Shown here: piece after piece, positions 24,691-32,867 of the stretch
How the letters are laid out: every line of letters begins with the position of its first letter
How positions within the stretch are numbered: the first letter of the stretch is position 1
DNA from: Chthoniobacter flavus Ellin428
GTDB lineage: Bacteria; Verrucomicrobiota; Verrucomicrobiia; Chthoniobacterales; Chthoniobacteraceae
Length of the DNA: 64,000 nucleotides
Assembly: GCF_000173075.1 (NCBI RefSeq)
Contig: NZ_ABVL01000012.1
Span: 124,001-188,000 of the forward strand
Direction of reading: 5' to 3'
Translations under genes and position numbers: made by a program
The notes under the pieces: model-generated
The model's database searches: none
The model's input: the letters and a program-made list of their open reading frames with translations, nothing else
Told to the model about the DNA's origin: nothing

Positions 24691-26640
24691 TCAGATCTGA
24701 TGGAGCATCGCCTGGAGGGCGTCGATGTCGACTGGCTTGGCAAGATGGAATTCAAATCCAGCTTCCGTGCAACGGCGGATGTCCGCTTCCAACGCATAAC
24801 CAGTGAGGGCAATCCCGCGAATTTGCGAGCGCCTGGCCCTGGCTTCGCGCATCAATTCCCATCCATTGCGATCCGGCAGTCCGATGTCACTCACCAGGAC
24901 ATCGAATTGTTCCCGGGCCAGCCATTCCAGAGCGGCACCGGCGGTGAGTGCCGTTTTCACTTCGTGACCCCGTTTTGAAAGGAGCGCCGACAGGATCCGC
25001 AAGGTATCCGCGTTGTCATCCACCAGGAGAATCCGGTGCGTCTTTCCCGATGGGGTGGGGGATGAACTCGGAACGGGGTGAGCTTCGGCCCGTTTTTCCA
25101 GGAGCGCCAAGGTGACGGTGAAGCAGGCCCCTTTGCCCTTCCCTTCGCTGGTGACGGAGATGGAGCCATTCTGCTGTTCCACCAGATGGCGAGTAATGGC
25201 CAGACCCAGGCCGAGTCCTCCGAATTTGCGAGTGGTGTCCACTTCGCCTTGCTCGAAAGCGCCGAAGATTCGCTGCTGCTGCTCGGGGGCAATTCCTAAT
25301 CCACTGTCGGAAACGTCGACCCGGAGACAGGTGGGCGAAGGATTGGCGCTGCGCACCTTTATCCTGCCACCTTCGGGGGTAAATTTAATGGCGTTGTTGA
25401 TCAGATTCCAGAAGACCTGGCGAATGCGGGTCGGATCGACCCAACTCCAATACCCCGTCGCCTGGAGGTCATAGGAAAGGGCCAACTGTTTTCTTTGGAT
25501 TTCCTCCTGGAGAATGGCGCCGACATCGCGGAGTGCCGCGTGGATATCCACCGCCTCAGGATGGAGGATCATCTTGCCTCGACTGATGCGGGTGAGGTCG
25601 AGAAGATCGTCGATGAGTTGGGCTTCCAGCTGAGCGTTTCGGCGAATGGTATGCAGATGCTCGAGCATCTCTTCGTCGCTGATTGCGGATCGATTCTCGA
25701 TCAAGTAACTGGCGCCGGCGATCACCGGAGTTAGCGGGGTGCGCAGTTCATGGCTGAGCACGGCGAGGAAGTTATCTTTCGCTTCATTCGCCTTTTCCGC
25801 GGTCAGCTTCGCCGTCTCCATCTCCCGGATGCGCAATTGCTCGGTGATATCTCGGGTTACTTTGGAAAACCCCTGCAATTGTCCCGTGGAATCCCGGATC
25901 GCAGTGATCAAAACATCGGCCTGGAAGGTCGTTCCATCTTTCCGCACGCGAGTTCCTTGCGCGCGGACATGGCCGTGGCTTCGCGCTTCTTCCAGCAATC
26001 TGTTTGGCAAATCCGTGTCGCGATCCTCTTTGGTGTAGAAGCAACCAAAGTGCTTTCCGATAATTTCCTTGGCCAAATATCCCTTCGCCTTCTCCGCTCC
26101 AGAGTTCCACGTCACCACATGGCCGGTCGGATCCAGCATGAAAATCGCGTATTCCGCAACGCAGTCCACCAGGAGCCGAAATTGCTCTTCGCTTTGGCGC
26201 AGGGCGATCTCGGCTTGTCTCCGTTCCGTCAAGTCGCGGGTCACCTTGCCAAACCCTTTCAATTCGCCGGTGGCGGAGTCCCACAGCGAGGTAATGACGA
26301 CGTCCGCCCAAAAACGCGTTCCGTCCTTCCGCAAACGCCATCCTTCATCCTCCACCCGCCCTTCTGCGATGGCGATGACGAGCTCGCGTTCCGGCTTCCC
26401 GGCTAAAACGTCTTCTGGCGGATAAAATCGACTAAAATGGGAGCCGAGGATCTCAGCTGCTTCGTATCCCTTGATTCTGCGGGCGCCTTCATTCCAACTC
26501 GTCACGCAGCCATCCGCATCCAGAGTGAAAATTCCGTAGTCCTTCACGCTCTCGACGAGGAGCCGAAATCGCTCTTCAGTCTCGTGCCAATTTGCACGGT
26601 CGGGTTTGGCGCGCGGGGGCATGTGAAGATGGGGGACCAT
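24691..26640 (-). CDS. Hybrid histidine kinase: PAS-PAS-HisKA-HATPase-receiver
   Basis: 649 residues from ATG 26640. An open extension to 26910 is made of repeat sequence and was left out. There are two PAS domains (each ending KDGTxFxADVxIT and GFxKVTRDxTE), a HisKA domain with the His in AVLSHELRTPLTP, a HATPase with NLINNAIKF, DSGLGIAPE, FGGLGLGLAI, and a C-terminal receiver with the phospho-Asp in VLVSDIGLPDRNG and Lys in HLAKPVD. There is no membrane segment, so it is probably a cytosolic sensor. It is far larger than the cassettes around it and has no attC site, so it is an insertion or the original chromosome between two arrays. Confidence 0.92.
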   Translation of the reverse strand: MVPHLHMPPRAKPDRANWHETEERFRLLVESVKDYGIFTLDADGCVTSWNEGARRIKGYEAAEILGSHFSRFYPPEDVLAGKPERELVIAIAEGRVEDEGWRLRKDGTRFWADVVITSLWDSATGELKGFGKVTRDLTERRQAEIALRQSEEQFRLLVDCVAEYAIFMLDPTGHVVTWNSGAEKAKGYLAKEIIGKHFGCFYTKEDRDTDLPNRLLEEARSHGHVRAQGTRVRKDGTTFQADVLITAIRDSTGQLQGFSKVTRDITEQLRIREMETAKLTAEKANEAKDNFLAVLSHELRTPLTPVIAGASYLIENRSAISDEEMLEHLHTIRRNAQLEAQLIDDLLDLTRISRGKMILHPEAVDIHAALRDVGAILQEEIQRKQLALSYDLQATGYWSWVDPTRIRQVFWNLINNAIKFTPEGGRIKVRSANPSPTCLRVDVSDSGLGIAPEQQQRIFGAFEQGEVDTTRKFGGLGLGLAITRHLVEQQNGSISVTSEGKGKGACFTVTLALLEKRAEAHPVPSSSPTPSGKTHRILLVDDNADTLRILSALLSKRGHEVKTALTAGAALEWLAREQFDVLVSDIGLPDRNGWELMREARARRSQIRGIALTGYALEADIRRCTEAGFEFHLAKPVDIDALQAMLHQI

Positions 26641-26963
26641 CACTTTAGTGGGGTCCAGGAGCTTTGCAATGTGCAACCGATCGGCGGTGGGGCGCGGGAC
26701 GCGACAATAATCTCTTTCCGCCGCCCCTGCCGGGGCGAATCGTGGAGGGGACGGGTTCCGGTGGCTTTCGCCACCGAGATGGCGGAGGGGAATAGAGGCT
26801 GAGTGGTCGTGGTGGGCGAGCAGGCGAAATTCCATGGTCCCTCCGGGACCGCCGGCGGCAGTGTCGAAAAAGTCGTTGTGGCCCACAAACGGCGGGGTCG
26901 CGGCACTCATTCAGGAATGCCAGCCGCGCCGCCGGTGCGGAAGTGTGCCAACTCAACACCCCC
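26641..26963. other. Spacer with copies of an intergenic repeat
   Basis: No gene is supported. Stretches such as GGAGGGGAATAGAGGC and GGTGGGCGAGCAGGCGAAATTCC recur in inverted form at 49340-49390. Confidence 0.45.
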
Positions 26964-27783
26964 ATGAACGACCTCCCCCTCTTCACCCGCCGCGCATTCC
27001 TCGCCCGCACCGGCATGGGCATGGGCGCCCTGACCTTTGCCACCCTGCTGCGCGAAGCGGACGCCGTGGAGAACCCGCTGGCGCCGCGCCAGCCGCATTT
27101 TCTTTCAGCAGAGCAGCGACGAGAATCCGCAATCCGCCGCGATCGACTCCCACAACCGCCTGCTCTGGCGCGCGAATATCCGACGGCTCGATTTCGAGGC
27201 GATCCGCGACTCCCTGCTCGTCTTCAGCGGCCAGCTCGACCCCACCCTGGGCGGCAAGCCGATCAATCTGACCGAGGAGCCGTATTCCTTCCGTCGCTCG
27301 GTGTATGGCTACGTCGATCGCGGCAACCTGCCCGAGCTGATGCAGCAGTTCGACTTCAGTGATCCGGACATGCCGAACAGCAAACGCGCCACGAGCATCG
27401 TGCCGCAACAGGCGCTCTTTTTCATGAACAGCCCCATGGTCGTGGACATCGCGCGGAAGATGGTCGCGCGCAAAGAATTCGCCGAGGCGACCGACGATGG
27501 CGGCCGCATCGCGGCGCTTTACCGCATCATCTTCCAGCGCACCCTGCGGCCCGAGGAAACCAAGCTCGGCCTTGCCTATGTGGATAACTTGAAACAAACG
27601 CTCGGCGCCGCCCCTGCCGTCGCGCCGCCGATCGAAAACCGTCGTCGTGGCCGAAACGATCCCGGAGATGGACGCGCGCCGGTGCGCAATGCCGGCGAAA
27701 AAGTGGATCGGCGGCCATTGACCGCCTGGGAGCAGTACGCGCAGGCGCTGCTTTTCACGAACGAGCTCGTTTACCTCAACTAG
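26964..27783 (+). pseudogene. DUF1501 start fused to DUF1553 end (rearranged remnant)
   Basis: From ATG 26964 the frame reads FTRRAFLARTGMGMGALTFA, the N-terminus of DUF1501 proteins. At about 27100 coding passes to another frame: QQSSDENPQSAAIDSHNRLL, LDFEAIRDSLLVFSGQLDPT, SIVPQQALFFMNSP, ending LLFTNELVYLN, the C-terminal third of DUF1553 proteins. In planctomycetes and verrucomicrobia the DUF1553 gene normally precedes its DUF1501 partner, so the order here is permuted. A deletion across a tandem duplication, or circularisation, would produce it. Confidence 0.82.
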
Positions 27784-27917
27784 AGCATTTTAAGTAAAGG
27801 TGTAGCCGCGGCAGGGTCGTTGTAGATGCGGCGCTCTGCCGCTGCCCCTCGACGGAGCAGGCGACTACATCCCCCGTTCATCCCACAAACGGCTACAGTT
27901 CTATTTTAAATGCTCTA
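27781..27917. repeat. Inverted-repeat element (MITE-like), 137 bp
   Basis: Ends TAGAGCATTTTAA and TTAAATGCTCTA, with GTAGCCG and CGGCTAC inside. It begins at the DUF1553 stop codon and replaces the left core of the next attC site. Confidence 0.65.
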
Positions 27918-28004
27918 AAGCCCCCAATCCCGCCACGGCGGGAGAACGGGCCTGTCAACGCGTCGAACGCAGGAGAGAGTTCCCGGGCCGCTCGCATCAG
28001 GCGG
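27918..28004 (-). repeat. attC-like site, long family, left core interrupted
   Basis: CCCCCAATCCCGCCACGGCGG, the GTCGAACGCAGGAGAGAG arm and GCATCAGGCGG are kept; GCCTAAC is lost to the adjacent inverted-repeat element. Confidence 0.7.
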
Positions 28005-28290
28005 CGGTGTTTGGCGTTGTGTCATTGGTCCGTTCTGTTGGATGAGGTCGTCTGAGCGCGACAAATGTGCAGAGCGGACCGACGATAGGAACGAGCCACG
28101 TCAGAAGCAGCCAAAGAGGCAATCTTCTGTCGGAACGATGATGACGCAGGCAGTAGATCGTGGCGAAGATGGATAGCACGAGAGCCGCGGGAACAATGAC
28201 CAACGAGAAGAGTTGAGAAAAAAGAACCCACCCGTTGACACCAAATTGTTCGGTCACGTTCTGTGTACTGTGGGAAAGATCATCGTTCAT
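27997..28290 (-). CDS. Cassette-borne membrane protein
   Basis: 97 residues from ATG 28290 with two helices (WVLFSQLFSLVIVPAALVLS and PLWLLLTWLVPIVGPLCTFV) separated by CLRHHRSDRR. The layout is like PLDc_N-type small membrane proteins. The stop is in the attC right arm. Confidence 0.62.
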   Translation of the reverse strand: MNDDLSHSTQNVTEQFGVNGWVLFSQLFSLVIVPAALVLSIFATIYCLRHHRSDRRLPLWLLLTWLVPIVGPLCTFVALRRPHPTERTNDTTPNTAA

Positions 28291-28312
28291 ATCAAGGAGA
28301 GCGTGTGGAGTC

Positions 28313-28409
28313 GCCAACGCCCCAATCCCGCCACGGCGGGAGACGGGTCTATAAGCGTGTCGAATGCGGGAGCGAGTTCCCGGCCCGTTCGCTGGGCTTG
28401 GATGGCGTT
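28313..28409 (-). repeat. attC-like site, long CGGCGGG-hairpin family
   Basis: GCCAACGCCCC, CCCGCCACGGCGGGAGACGGG, GTGTCGAATGCGGGAGCGAG, ending CTTGGATGGCGTT. Confidence 0.8.
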
Positions 28410-28428
28410 GCGGTCGAAGTTAAGAAGG

Positions 28429-28728
28429 TCATTGGACAGATTTGGTGGCAGGCGGCTCCATGAGAGTCTTGAGGCGGCGATAGCGTGCGAGCAGCCCGCC
28501 GCGGGCTCCCCAATCCTCTATCTCGTCGTCAACGCGAGGCTCCAAGAATGTGCCATCGGGAGCGATGAGGTCGATCGTCTCCAGTCCCATCTTGCGTGCG
28601 GCCTCGGTTTGTTCAGGTGTCTCGCCACGGATGCCCAGCATAGACTTGGTATATTGCCAATCGTCCCGAAAGACTTCCTCGAAGGCTTCGAGGAACTCGC
28701 GAACGGCAGTGAGGGTTTCGTCCGTCAT
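28429..28728 (-). CDS. Cassette protein of unknown function, acidic
   Basis: 99 residues: an acidic helical start (LTAVREFLEAFEEVFRDDWQ) and a C-terminal half with DGTFLEPRVDDEIEDWGARG. The WxYTKxML and late acidic segment are reminiscent of small conserved proteins of unknown role. Confidence 0.62.
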   Translation of the reverse strand: MTDETLTAVREFLEAFEEVFRDDWQYTKSMLGIRGETPEQTEAARKMGLETIDLIAPDGTFLEPRVDDEIEDWGARGGLLARYRRLKTLMEPPATKSVQ

Positions 28729-28745
28729 CGGGAAACGTGAGCGAC

Positions 28746-28876
28746 GCCTAACGAAAGGAGCTCAGCCGATAAAGCGGTGGTGGTTCGGGCGGTGCAAAAA
28801 CGATTGAGTTTGTCCATGGAGATTGAGCAAAGGTGGAGAAGAGGCGCTTTGTCGGTTGCAGCGCCTGGATGGCGTT
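28746..28876 (-). repeat. attC-like site, AGCCGATAAAGCG family
   Basis: GCCTAACGAAAGGAGCTCAG, CCGATAAAGCGGTGGTGG, CGATTGAGTTTGTCCATGG, ending GCCTGGATGGCGTTG. The same family as 16823. Confidence 0.7.
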
Positions 28877-28880
28877 GCGA

Positions 28881-29492
28881 TTATTCGGCTGAGACCGTGA
28901 CGATGTGCTTCTCAGATTTGGCTCCGCGGTAGAGTGTGACTTCGTAAGACTCGCCGGCCACAGCGAAAATGTTGAAGCGTGTCGTCGTGGTCTGAAGCTT
29001 CGGTTGGTCGAGCTTGTTCGGGGTGATCACCTCACCCTTTTCGGTGTAAATGGGGCCGGCCACCACGCCGTAGCCGCCAGCAACAAGCTCCGCCTCGACG
29101 TAATCGGCGATACCATAAACGGCGATGACCTTGCCGTGTGGTTTGGCGGTCAGGCGAACGCTCCAGCCGGTGTTGACCGTCTCAAACGCGGTGGGTGTGG
29201 TGGGCGTGATGCCGGGAGCGCCGTTGGCTGCTGCTTGGGGCGGCTTGAACTCGCTCGGAAAGTGAAGCTCACGGACGGACAGTATCTCGCCTTCGGGTTT
29301 GGCTGCTGCGAGTAGGGAGCTCCCGAGACCGGAAATCTCGATCTTGTAGCCTTTCGGGTGCGGACCTTCCGCCGGGGCGGTCAGGTCGGCGATCCGTTGC
29401 GCCGTGAGGCGCGTGCGAGTATTCGGAGTCGCCGCGACCGCGATAGAAATGATGGCGAGGCAAACGAGCGCCGCGCGAAGGGGGGTGTTCAT
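28881..29492 (-). CDS. Exported cassette protein of unknown function
   Basis: 203 residues from ATG 29492. A signal peptide (PLRAALVCLAIISIAVAA) is followed by a beta-rich mature part (KGYKIEISGLGSSLLA, WSVRLTAKPHGKVIAVYGIA, YEVTLYRGAKSEKHIVTVSA). The size and repeats of short strands suggest an immunoglobulin-like periplasmic domain. Function unknown. Confidence 0.68.
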   Translation of the reverse strand: MNTPLRAALVCLAIISIAVAATPNTRTRLTAQRIADLTAPAEGPHPKGYKIEISGLGSSLLAAAKPEGEILSVRELHFPSEFKPPQAAANGAPGITPTTPTAFETVNTGWSVRLTAKPHGKVIAVYGIADYVEAELVAGGYGVVAGPIYTEKGEVITPNKLDQPKLQTTTTRFNIFAVAGESYEVTLYRGAKSEKHIVTVSAE

Positions 29493-29539
29493 GGTGAATA
29501 TCTTTAGTTTGGATATCGGAAAAAGCGAGCCATGGCCGG

Positions 29540-29815
29540 AGCACTGCCCCCGCGACAGCACCTCTCCTGAACGCCGGAGGCGCACTATGCAGGTCGATGG
29601 GGACTGCCCGCGCGGATGCGCCGCCGCAAATGGCCGGAGGCCCTTCTTGCAGGTCGAGGTGGACTGCTTGCGCCAATGCGCCGATACAAACGGCCGGAGG
29701 CCCTTCCTGCAGGTCGAGGTGGAAACATGGCGACAAACATGGCGACAAACATGGCGACAATTCGCAGCGCATGGCTAGCACCTCAACCATGCCTACAGCG
29801 CTTGGATAGGCGATA
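29540..29815 (-). repeat. Degenerate attC region holding a 60-bp minisatellite
   Basis: Three copies of a 60-bp unit (29541-29600, 29601-29660, 29661-29720; GCAGGTCGAGGTGGACTGC at the joints) and then three copies of ACATGGCGACAA. Right arms GCGCATGGCTAGCAC and GCGCTTGGATAGGCG follow. One unit of the same repeat is in the site at 21254. Confidence 0.75.
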
Positions 29816-29820
29816 TTGGT

Positions 29821-30294
29821 TCAGTGCTTGAAAACGACATCCCCGAGATAAATGCCGGCATAGGCGTTGTCGTTCTTATCGTGGTTGTCGCTGTCGTAGA
29901 TGGTCACGTGAAGAATCCCGGGTCGCAGGACAGTGAAGGTGAAGTCAAACTCGGTGCGAGTGTCCGCAAGCGGCTTGAACAAGGACGAACCGGCTGCGGC
30001 GGTGATTGCCTCCGGGCCAGCTTCGGCGGTATTGCCGATATACAGCACGGCGTGCTTGAGGTTTTGCTGCTTGCAGACGCCGGTGACGCGGTAGGTGCCG
30101 CCAACCTGAAACGTCGCGGCTGTGCCGGTAATCTGCCGAATCTCGATTGAGTCGGAGCCGGTGAAGGCCTTTTTGATTTCCGGGGTGACATTGAGTTTGT
30201 GTTCGAGGGACGGTGTCTCGGCGGTGGCGTGATTGGTGGCAACCAGCGCAAAGATTGCGGTGGCAAATGCGGTAGTGATGACGCGTGTTTTCAT
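29821..30294 (-). CDS. Exported cassette protein of unknown function
   Basis: 157 residues. The signal peptide VITTAFATAIFALVATNHATA has a cleavage site after ATA. The mature part is beta-rich (GTYRVTGVCKQQNLKHAVLY, GILHVTIYDSDNHDKNDNAY), with an Asp/Asn-rich loop that could bind calcium. Function unknown. Confidence 0.68.
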   Translation of the reverse strand: MKTRVITTAFATAIFALVATNHATAETPSLEHKLNVTPEIKKAFTGSDSIEIRQITGTAATFQVGGTYRVTGVCKQQNLKHAVLYIGNTAEAGPEAITAAAGSSLFKPLADTRTEFDFTFTVLRPGILHVTIYDSDNHDKNDNAYAGIYLGDVVFKH

Positions 30295-30329
30295 TTGGTT
30301 TGCTGGGTTCTGGCAAGCGCGTGGAGGTC

Positions 30330-30647
30330 GCCTAACATGTGATTAAACCGACATGAAGAAGTGGGGATCATCGGCATATTCTCGAGATCACCTTTAATAG
30401 GGAGGATCAAGGTTCGTCTTTTCGCAAGGGAAAAAGGCCGAGTTGGGGCTCGCCCATTCGAAGCCATGATCGGAGCAGGACAGGGTATCGGTGATTGGGT
30501 TTCATATGCCGACTGGTTCGGTGGCCGCCAGGGAAGCCGATGTCTTTACCTCGTCACGAAAGTGAGGCTTTCGTGGCGCTGGCCAGTTTCCGGGGCAACT
30601 CTGTTGTGCGGGGGACATGGCGACAATTTGCAGCGCCTGGTCAGACG
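30330..30647 (-). repeat. attC-like site split by about 250 bases
   Basis: Left core GCCTAACATG at 30330; right arm GCAGCGCCTGGTCAGACGTTG at 30629-30649. The insert carries the three-hairpin repeat (30549-30612) and no gene. Confidence 0.55.
30549..30612. repeat. Three-hairpin dispersed repeat, copy 2
   Basis: CACGAAAGTGAGGCTTTCGTG, CTGGCCAG and GCAACTCTGTTGTGC stems, parallel to 10951-11013. Confidence 0.6.
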
Positions 30648-30659
30648 TTGCGGCTACGT

Positions 30660-31082
30660 TCATTTGATCCTCCCCTGGTCGATGAGTTGCACGACGAAGA
30701 ATGTGGGTCGCCGGGTTAAGTTGCACGCGTCCGTAACTGAAACCTCGACTCGAGAAAACCGATACCGCGCCGCGGCCGCCGGATACGTGGCGTCCTTGAG
30801 AAGCTTCAGGCCTAGCAAACCGTAGAGTTGCCCGGCCGGAGTTCCTGCGACGGTGAGCTTGCGGCAGTCCTCCGCGGCAGTTGGAGTTAGTAGAATCTTT
30901 CTGAGCGAAGTCTCGGTTGGCGTAATCTTGGCAGCAAAGCCCGTCGCTCCGATGCTAAATGTTTCTGCGGTGCGGACAGTCTCGTAATCGGTGAGTGCGG
31001 GCTTCGCATCGTGAGGTGGAGGCTCTGCGCTCACTTGCGAGACGATTGCCAAAAGTCCGAGAAGTAAGATTGTCGATTTCAT
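30660..31082 (-). CDS. Exported cassette protein of unknown function
   Basis: 140 residues. Signal peptide STILLLGLLAIVSQVSA, then a mature part with ETFSIGATGFAAKITPTETS and a C-terminal RFSRVEVSVTDACNLTRRPT. It resembles its neighbours at 28881 and 29821 in size and export but not clearly in sequence. Confidence 0.65.
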   Translation of the reverse strand: MKSTILLLGLLAIVSQVSAEPPPHDAKPALTDYETVRTAETFSIGATGFAAKITPTETSLRKILLTPTAAEDCRKLTVAGTPAGQLYGLLGLKLLKDATYPAAAARYRFSRVEVSVTDACNLTRRPTFFVVQLIDQGRIK

Positions 31083-31097
31083 AAGACGCGTAGTGGC

Positions 31098-31155
31098 GCC
31101 TAATGCCTCAATCCCGCCGTGGCGGGAGACCGTGGAGGCGACGTTGGGTTCATGT
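31098..31155 (-). repeat. attC-like site, short CGGCGGG-hairpin form
   Basis: GCCTAATGCCTCAATCCCGCC, GTGGCGGGAGACC, ending GTGCGGGTTAAC. Confidence 0.6.
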
Positions 31156-31797
31156 GCGGGTTAACACGATGTGGGTGGCTCGCTGCGATGGGACATGCTG
31201 GGTGCAGGTGTATCCCAAGTCTGGCAGGTGGATGCCGTCGAATAACCGCTCGCCCTCGCCAAGCAGGACAGGTGCGATGGCAATATGTAGTTCATCGATC
31301 AGTCGCTCCCGAAGGTATTGCCTGATGGTCGACGCTCCGCCTCCGATGCGGACATCCTTTCCGTTGGCGGCTTCGCGAGCGAGTTCGAGTGCGGCGCGAA
31401 TCCCCTTGGTGACGAAATGAAAGGTCGTGCCGCCCTCCATGACGAGGGGAGCACGAGGATGATCCGTGAGCACGAAAACCGGCTTATGATACACCGGGTT
31501 ATCCCCCCACCAACCTCTCCAACTCTCATCAAGCCAGGGACCGCGGACTGGTCCGAACATATTCCGGCCCATAATCCAGGCACCGACATTGTGGAAACCC
31601 CGCGCGGCAAAGTCGTCATCGATCCCGGTCTCTCCGCCCTGGGCGCCGAACAGTTGCGCCTGAAACGTGCGAGTAGCGAACGCCCATCCATGAAGGGCCT
31701 TTCCGCCGATGCCCAGCGGGTTCTCCAGGCTCTGGTCCGGGCCGGCGCCGAAGCCATCAATCGAAATGGTGAAACTTTCTACACGGAGTTTAGTCAT
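31150..31797 (-). CDS. Dihydrofolate reductase-like / RibD C-terminal domain protein
   Basis: 215 residues: LRVESFTISIDGFGAGPDQS at the start, then GAWIMGRNMFGPVRGPW, PVFVLTDHPRAPL, KDVRIGGGASTIRQYLRERL and IDELHIAIAPVLLGEGERLF, the complete RibD_C pattern. It is probably an NADPH-dependent reductase of unknown substrate; distant from trimethoprim-resistance dfrB-type cassettes. The stop is in the attC arm. Confidence 0.9.
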   Translation of the reverse strand: MTKLRVESFTISIDGFGAGPDQSLENPLGIGGKALHGWAFATRTFQAQLFGAQGGETGIDDDFAARGFHNVGAWIMGRNMFGPVRGPWLDESWRGWWGDNPVYHKPVFVLTDHPRAPLVMEGGTTFHFVTKGIRAALELAREAANGKDVRIGGGASTIRQYLRERLIDELHIAIAPVLLGEGERLFDGIHLPDLGYTCTQHVPSQRATHIVLTRT

Positions 31798-31815
31798 GGG
31801 TTGGTGTTTGCTGTT

Positions 31816-31836
31816 GGATAGGTCGCGTTGTTGTTA
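31816..31836 (-). repeat. attC-like right arm
   Basis: GTTGGATAGGTCGCGTTG, without a recognisable left core. Confidence 0.35.
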
Positions 31837-32288
31837 TGTCTGAAGCTTCCATAAATCTCGTCCTGCAAGCCAATCGTTTAGCCAGCCCTCAAGACTGGGA
31901 GCCTCCGCGGTGAGCGAACCGTCTGCGTCATTTCGGAATACTGGCAATGAGGGCGACGAGCAGTCAACGCAAGAGAGAATAGCGCATCCCCAATGAAGAA
32001 ACGGCAGCAGGCGTTCCGGCCAGGGTGCATGCCATCCATGACTCGGCCATCCGAAGAGAGGATAATCGGAAAACTCAAATCGGCGGCCTCAATCAAGCGG
32101 GCGTGCTCCACTACGGCTCGGCAAGTCGGAGTATTACCGAGGCCGAACCAAAACGGCTCATCGAGTTCTCGTATCGTGGCCAATGAGACCTGGACGCGAG
32201 GAAACTCTTTGCTCATCGCAACGAGTCGGTCAACGTCCCACGCCAGAAGGCCGCGCTCAGAAGGACGAAAGTGATATTGCTTTCTCAT
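31834..32288 (-). pseudogene. ParB-like cassette protein fused out of frame to a SUKH (SMI1/KNR4) C-terminus
   Basis: From ATG 32288 the frame reads MRKQYHFRPSERGLLAWDVD, LIEAADLSFPIILSSDGRVM and DGMH, a small ParB-like or immunity-type family in which DGMHRVAKA normally follows. At about 32020 another frame takes over: WPERLLPFLHWGCAILSCVD, then LTAEAPSLEGWLNDWLAGRD, a typical SUKH end, stopping at 31834 in attC sequence. Two unrelated cassette genes were joined; no homopolymer explains the change of frame. Confidence 0.7.
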
Positions 32289-32299
32289 TGGCACGAGTC

Positions 32300-32359
32300 G
32301 CCTGACGACCGCAAGCTCGGCGACTGCGGAGGCGTGTTTGCAGCGCATGGATCAGGCGG
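32300..32359 (-). repeat. attC-like site
   Basis: GCCTGACGACCGCAAGCTC, GGCGACTGCGGAGGCGTG, ending GCGCATGGATCAGGCGG. Confidence 0.6.
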
Positions 32360-32744
32360 TTTTTTCATCGATCTGTTTTTCGAGGCGTTCTTTTAGGGTG
32401 ATTGCCGGGAGGCTGTCCTGACAGACCCTGTCTGAGCTCGGACTTTCTTCGAACCGCCTGGCGAAGGTCTCGGAAGACCAATTCCATCCAATCCGGATAT
32501 GTTCCGATTCAAGCTGAACGAGCCAGCGGAGGAAATTGGCCAGGAAGACCTCGCGGAGTGCGTAGTGCTCAAAGCGCGGGGAGGATCTTCGAATCTGTTC
32601 GGCCCGCAGAGGGCTGGACCAAAACGGAAATGCAGTTCCACCCGCGTCCTGAAACACGAGTTGGCAGGCGCGATCCGTAACCGTGAGCGTGAACACGCTC
32701 TGTGCGGAAATTGCCTCTGCGATGAAATCTGCATCGTCGTTCAT
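32352..32744 (-). CDS. DUF2750-like cassette protein
   Basis: 130 residues. The pattern FPFWSSPLRAEQIRR, then ALREVFLANFLRWLVQLESE and HIRIGWNWSS corresponds to DUF2750 (family form PFWSSESR...FxxxWxPGLxxxGLxVGVNW). The family is of unknown function and occurs in immunity-rich loci. The start follows a well-kept attC site by 17 bases. Confidence 0.72.
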   Translation of the reverse strand: MNDDADFIAEAISAQSVFTLTVTDRACQLVFQDAGGTAFPFWSSPLRAEQIRRSSPRFEHYALREVFLANFLRWLVQLESEHIRIGWNWSSETFARRFEESPSSDRVCQDSLPAITLKERLEKQIDEKTA

Positions 32745-32761
32745 GGGAGACGGGTAGCGAC

Positions 32762-32862
32762 GCCTAACGCCCCAATCCCGTCGTGGCGGGAGACGGACCT
32801 ATCAACGCGTCGAACGCAGGAGAGAGTTTCCGGCCCGTTCGAACCAACGCATGGATAGGCGT
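32762..32862 (-). repeat. attC-like site, long CGGCGGG-hairpin family
   Basis: GCCTAACGCCCC, CCCGTCGTGGCGGGAGACGG, CGCGTCGAACGCAGGAGAGAG, ending GCATGGATAGGCGTT. One of the best-kept copies. Confidence 0.85.
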
Positions 32863-32867
32863 TGCGG

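Noticed and set aside
29269..29790. Minus-strand frame with three 20-residue repeats
   Set aside because: It crosses the start of the exported-protein gene at 29492 and an attC arm; the in-frame repeat follows simply from the 60-bp period being a multiple of three.
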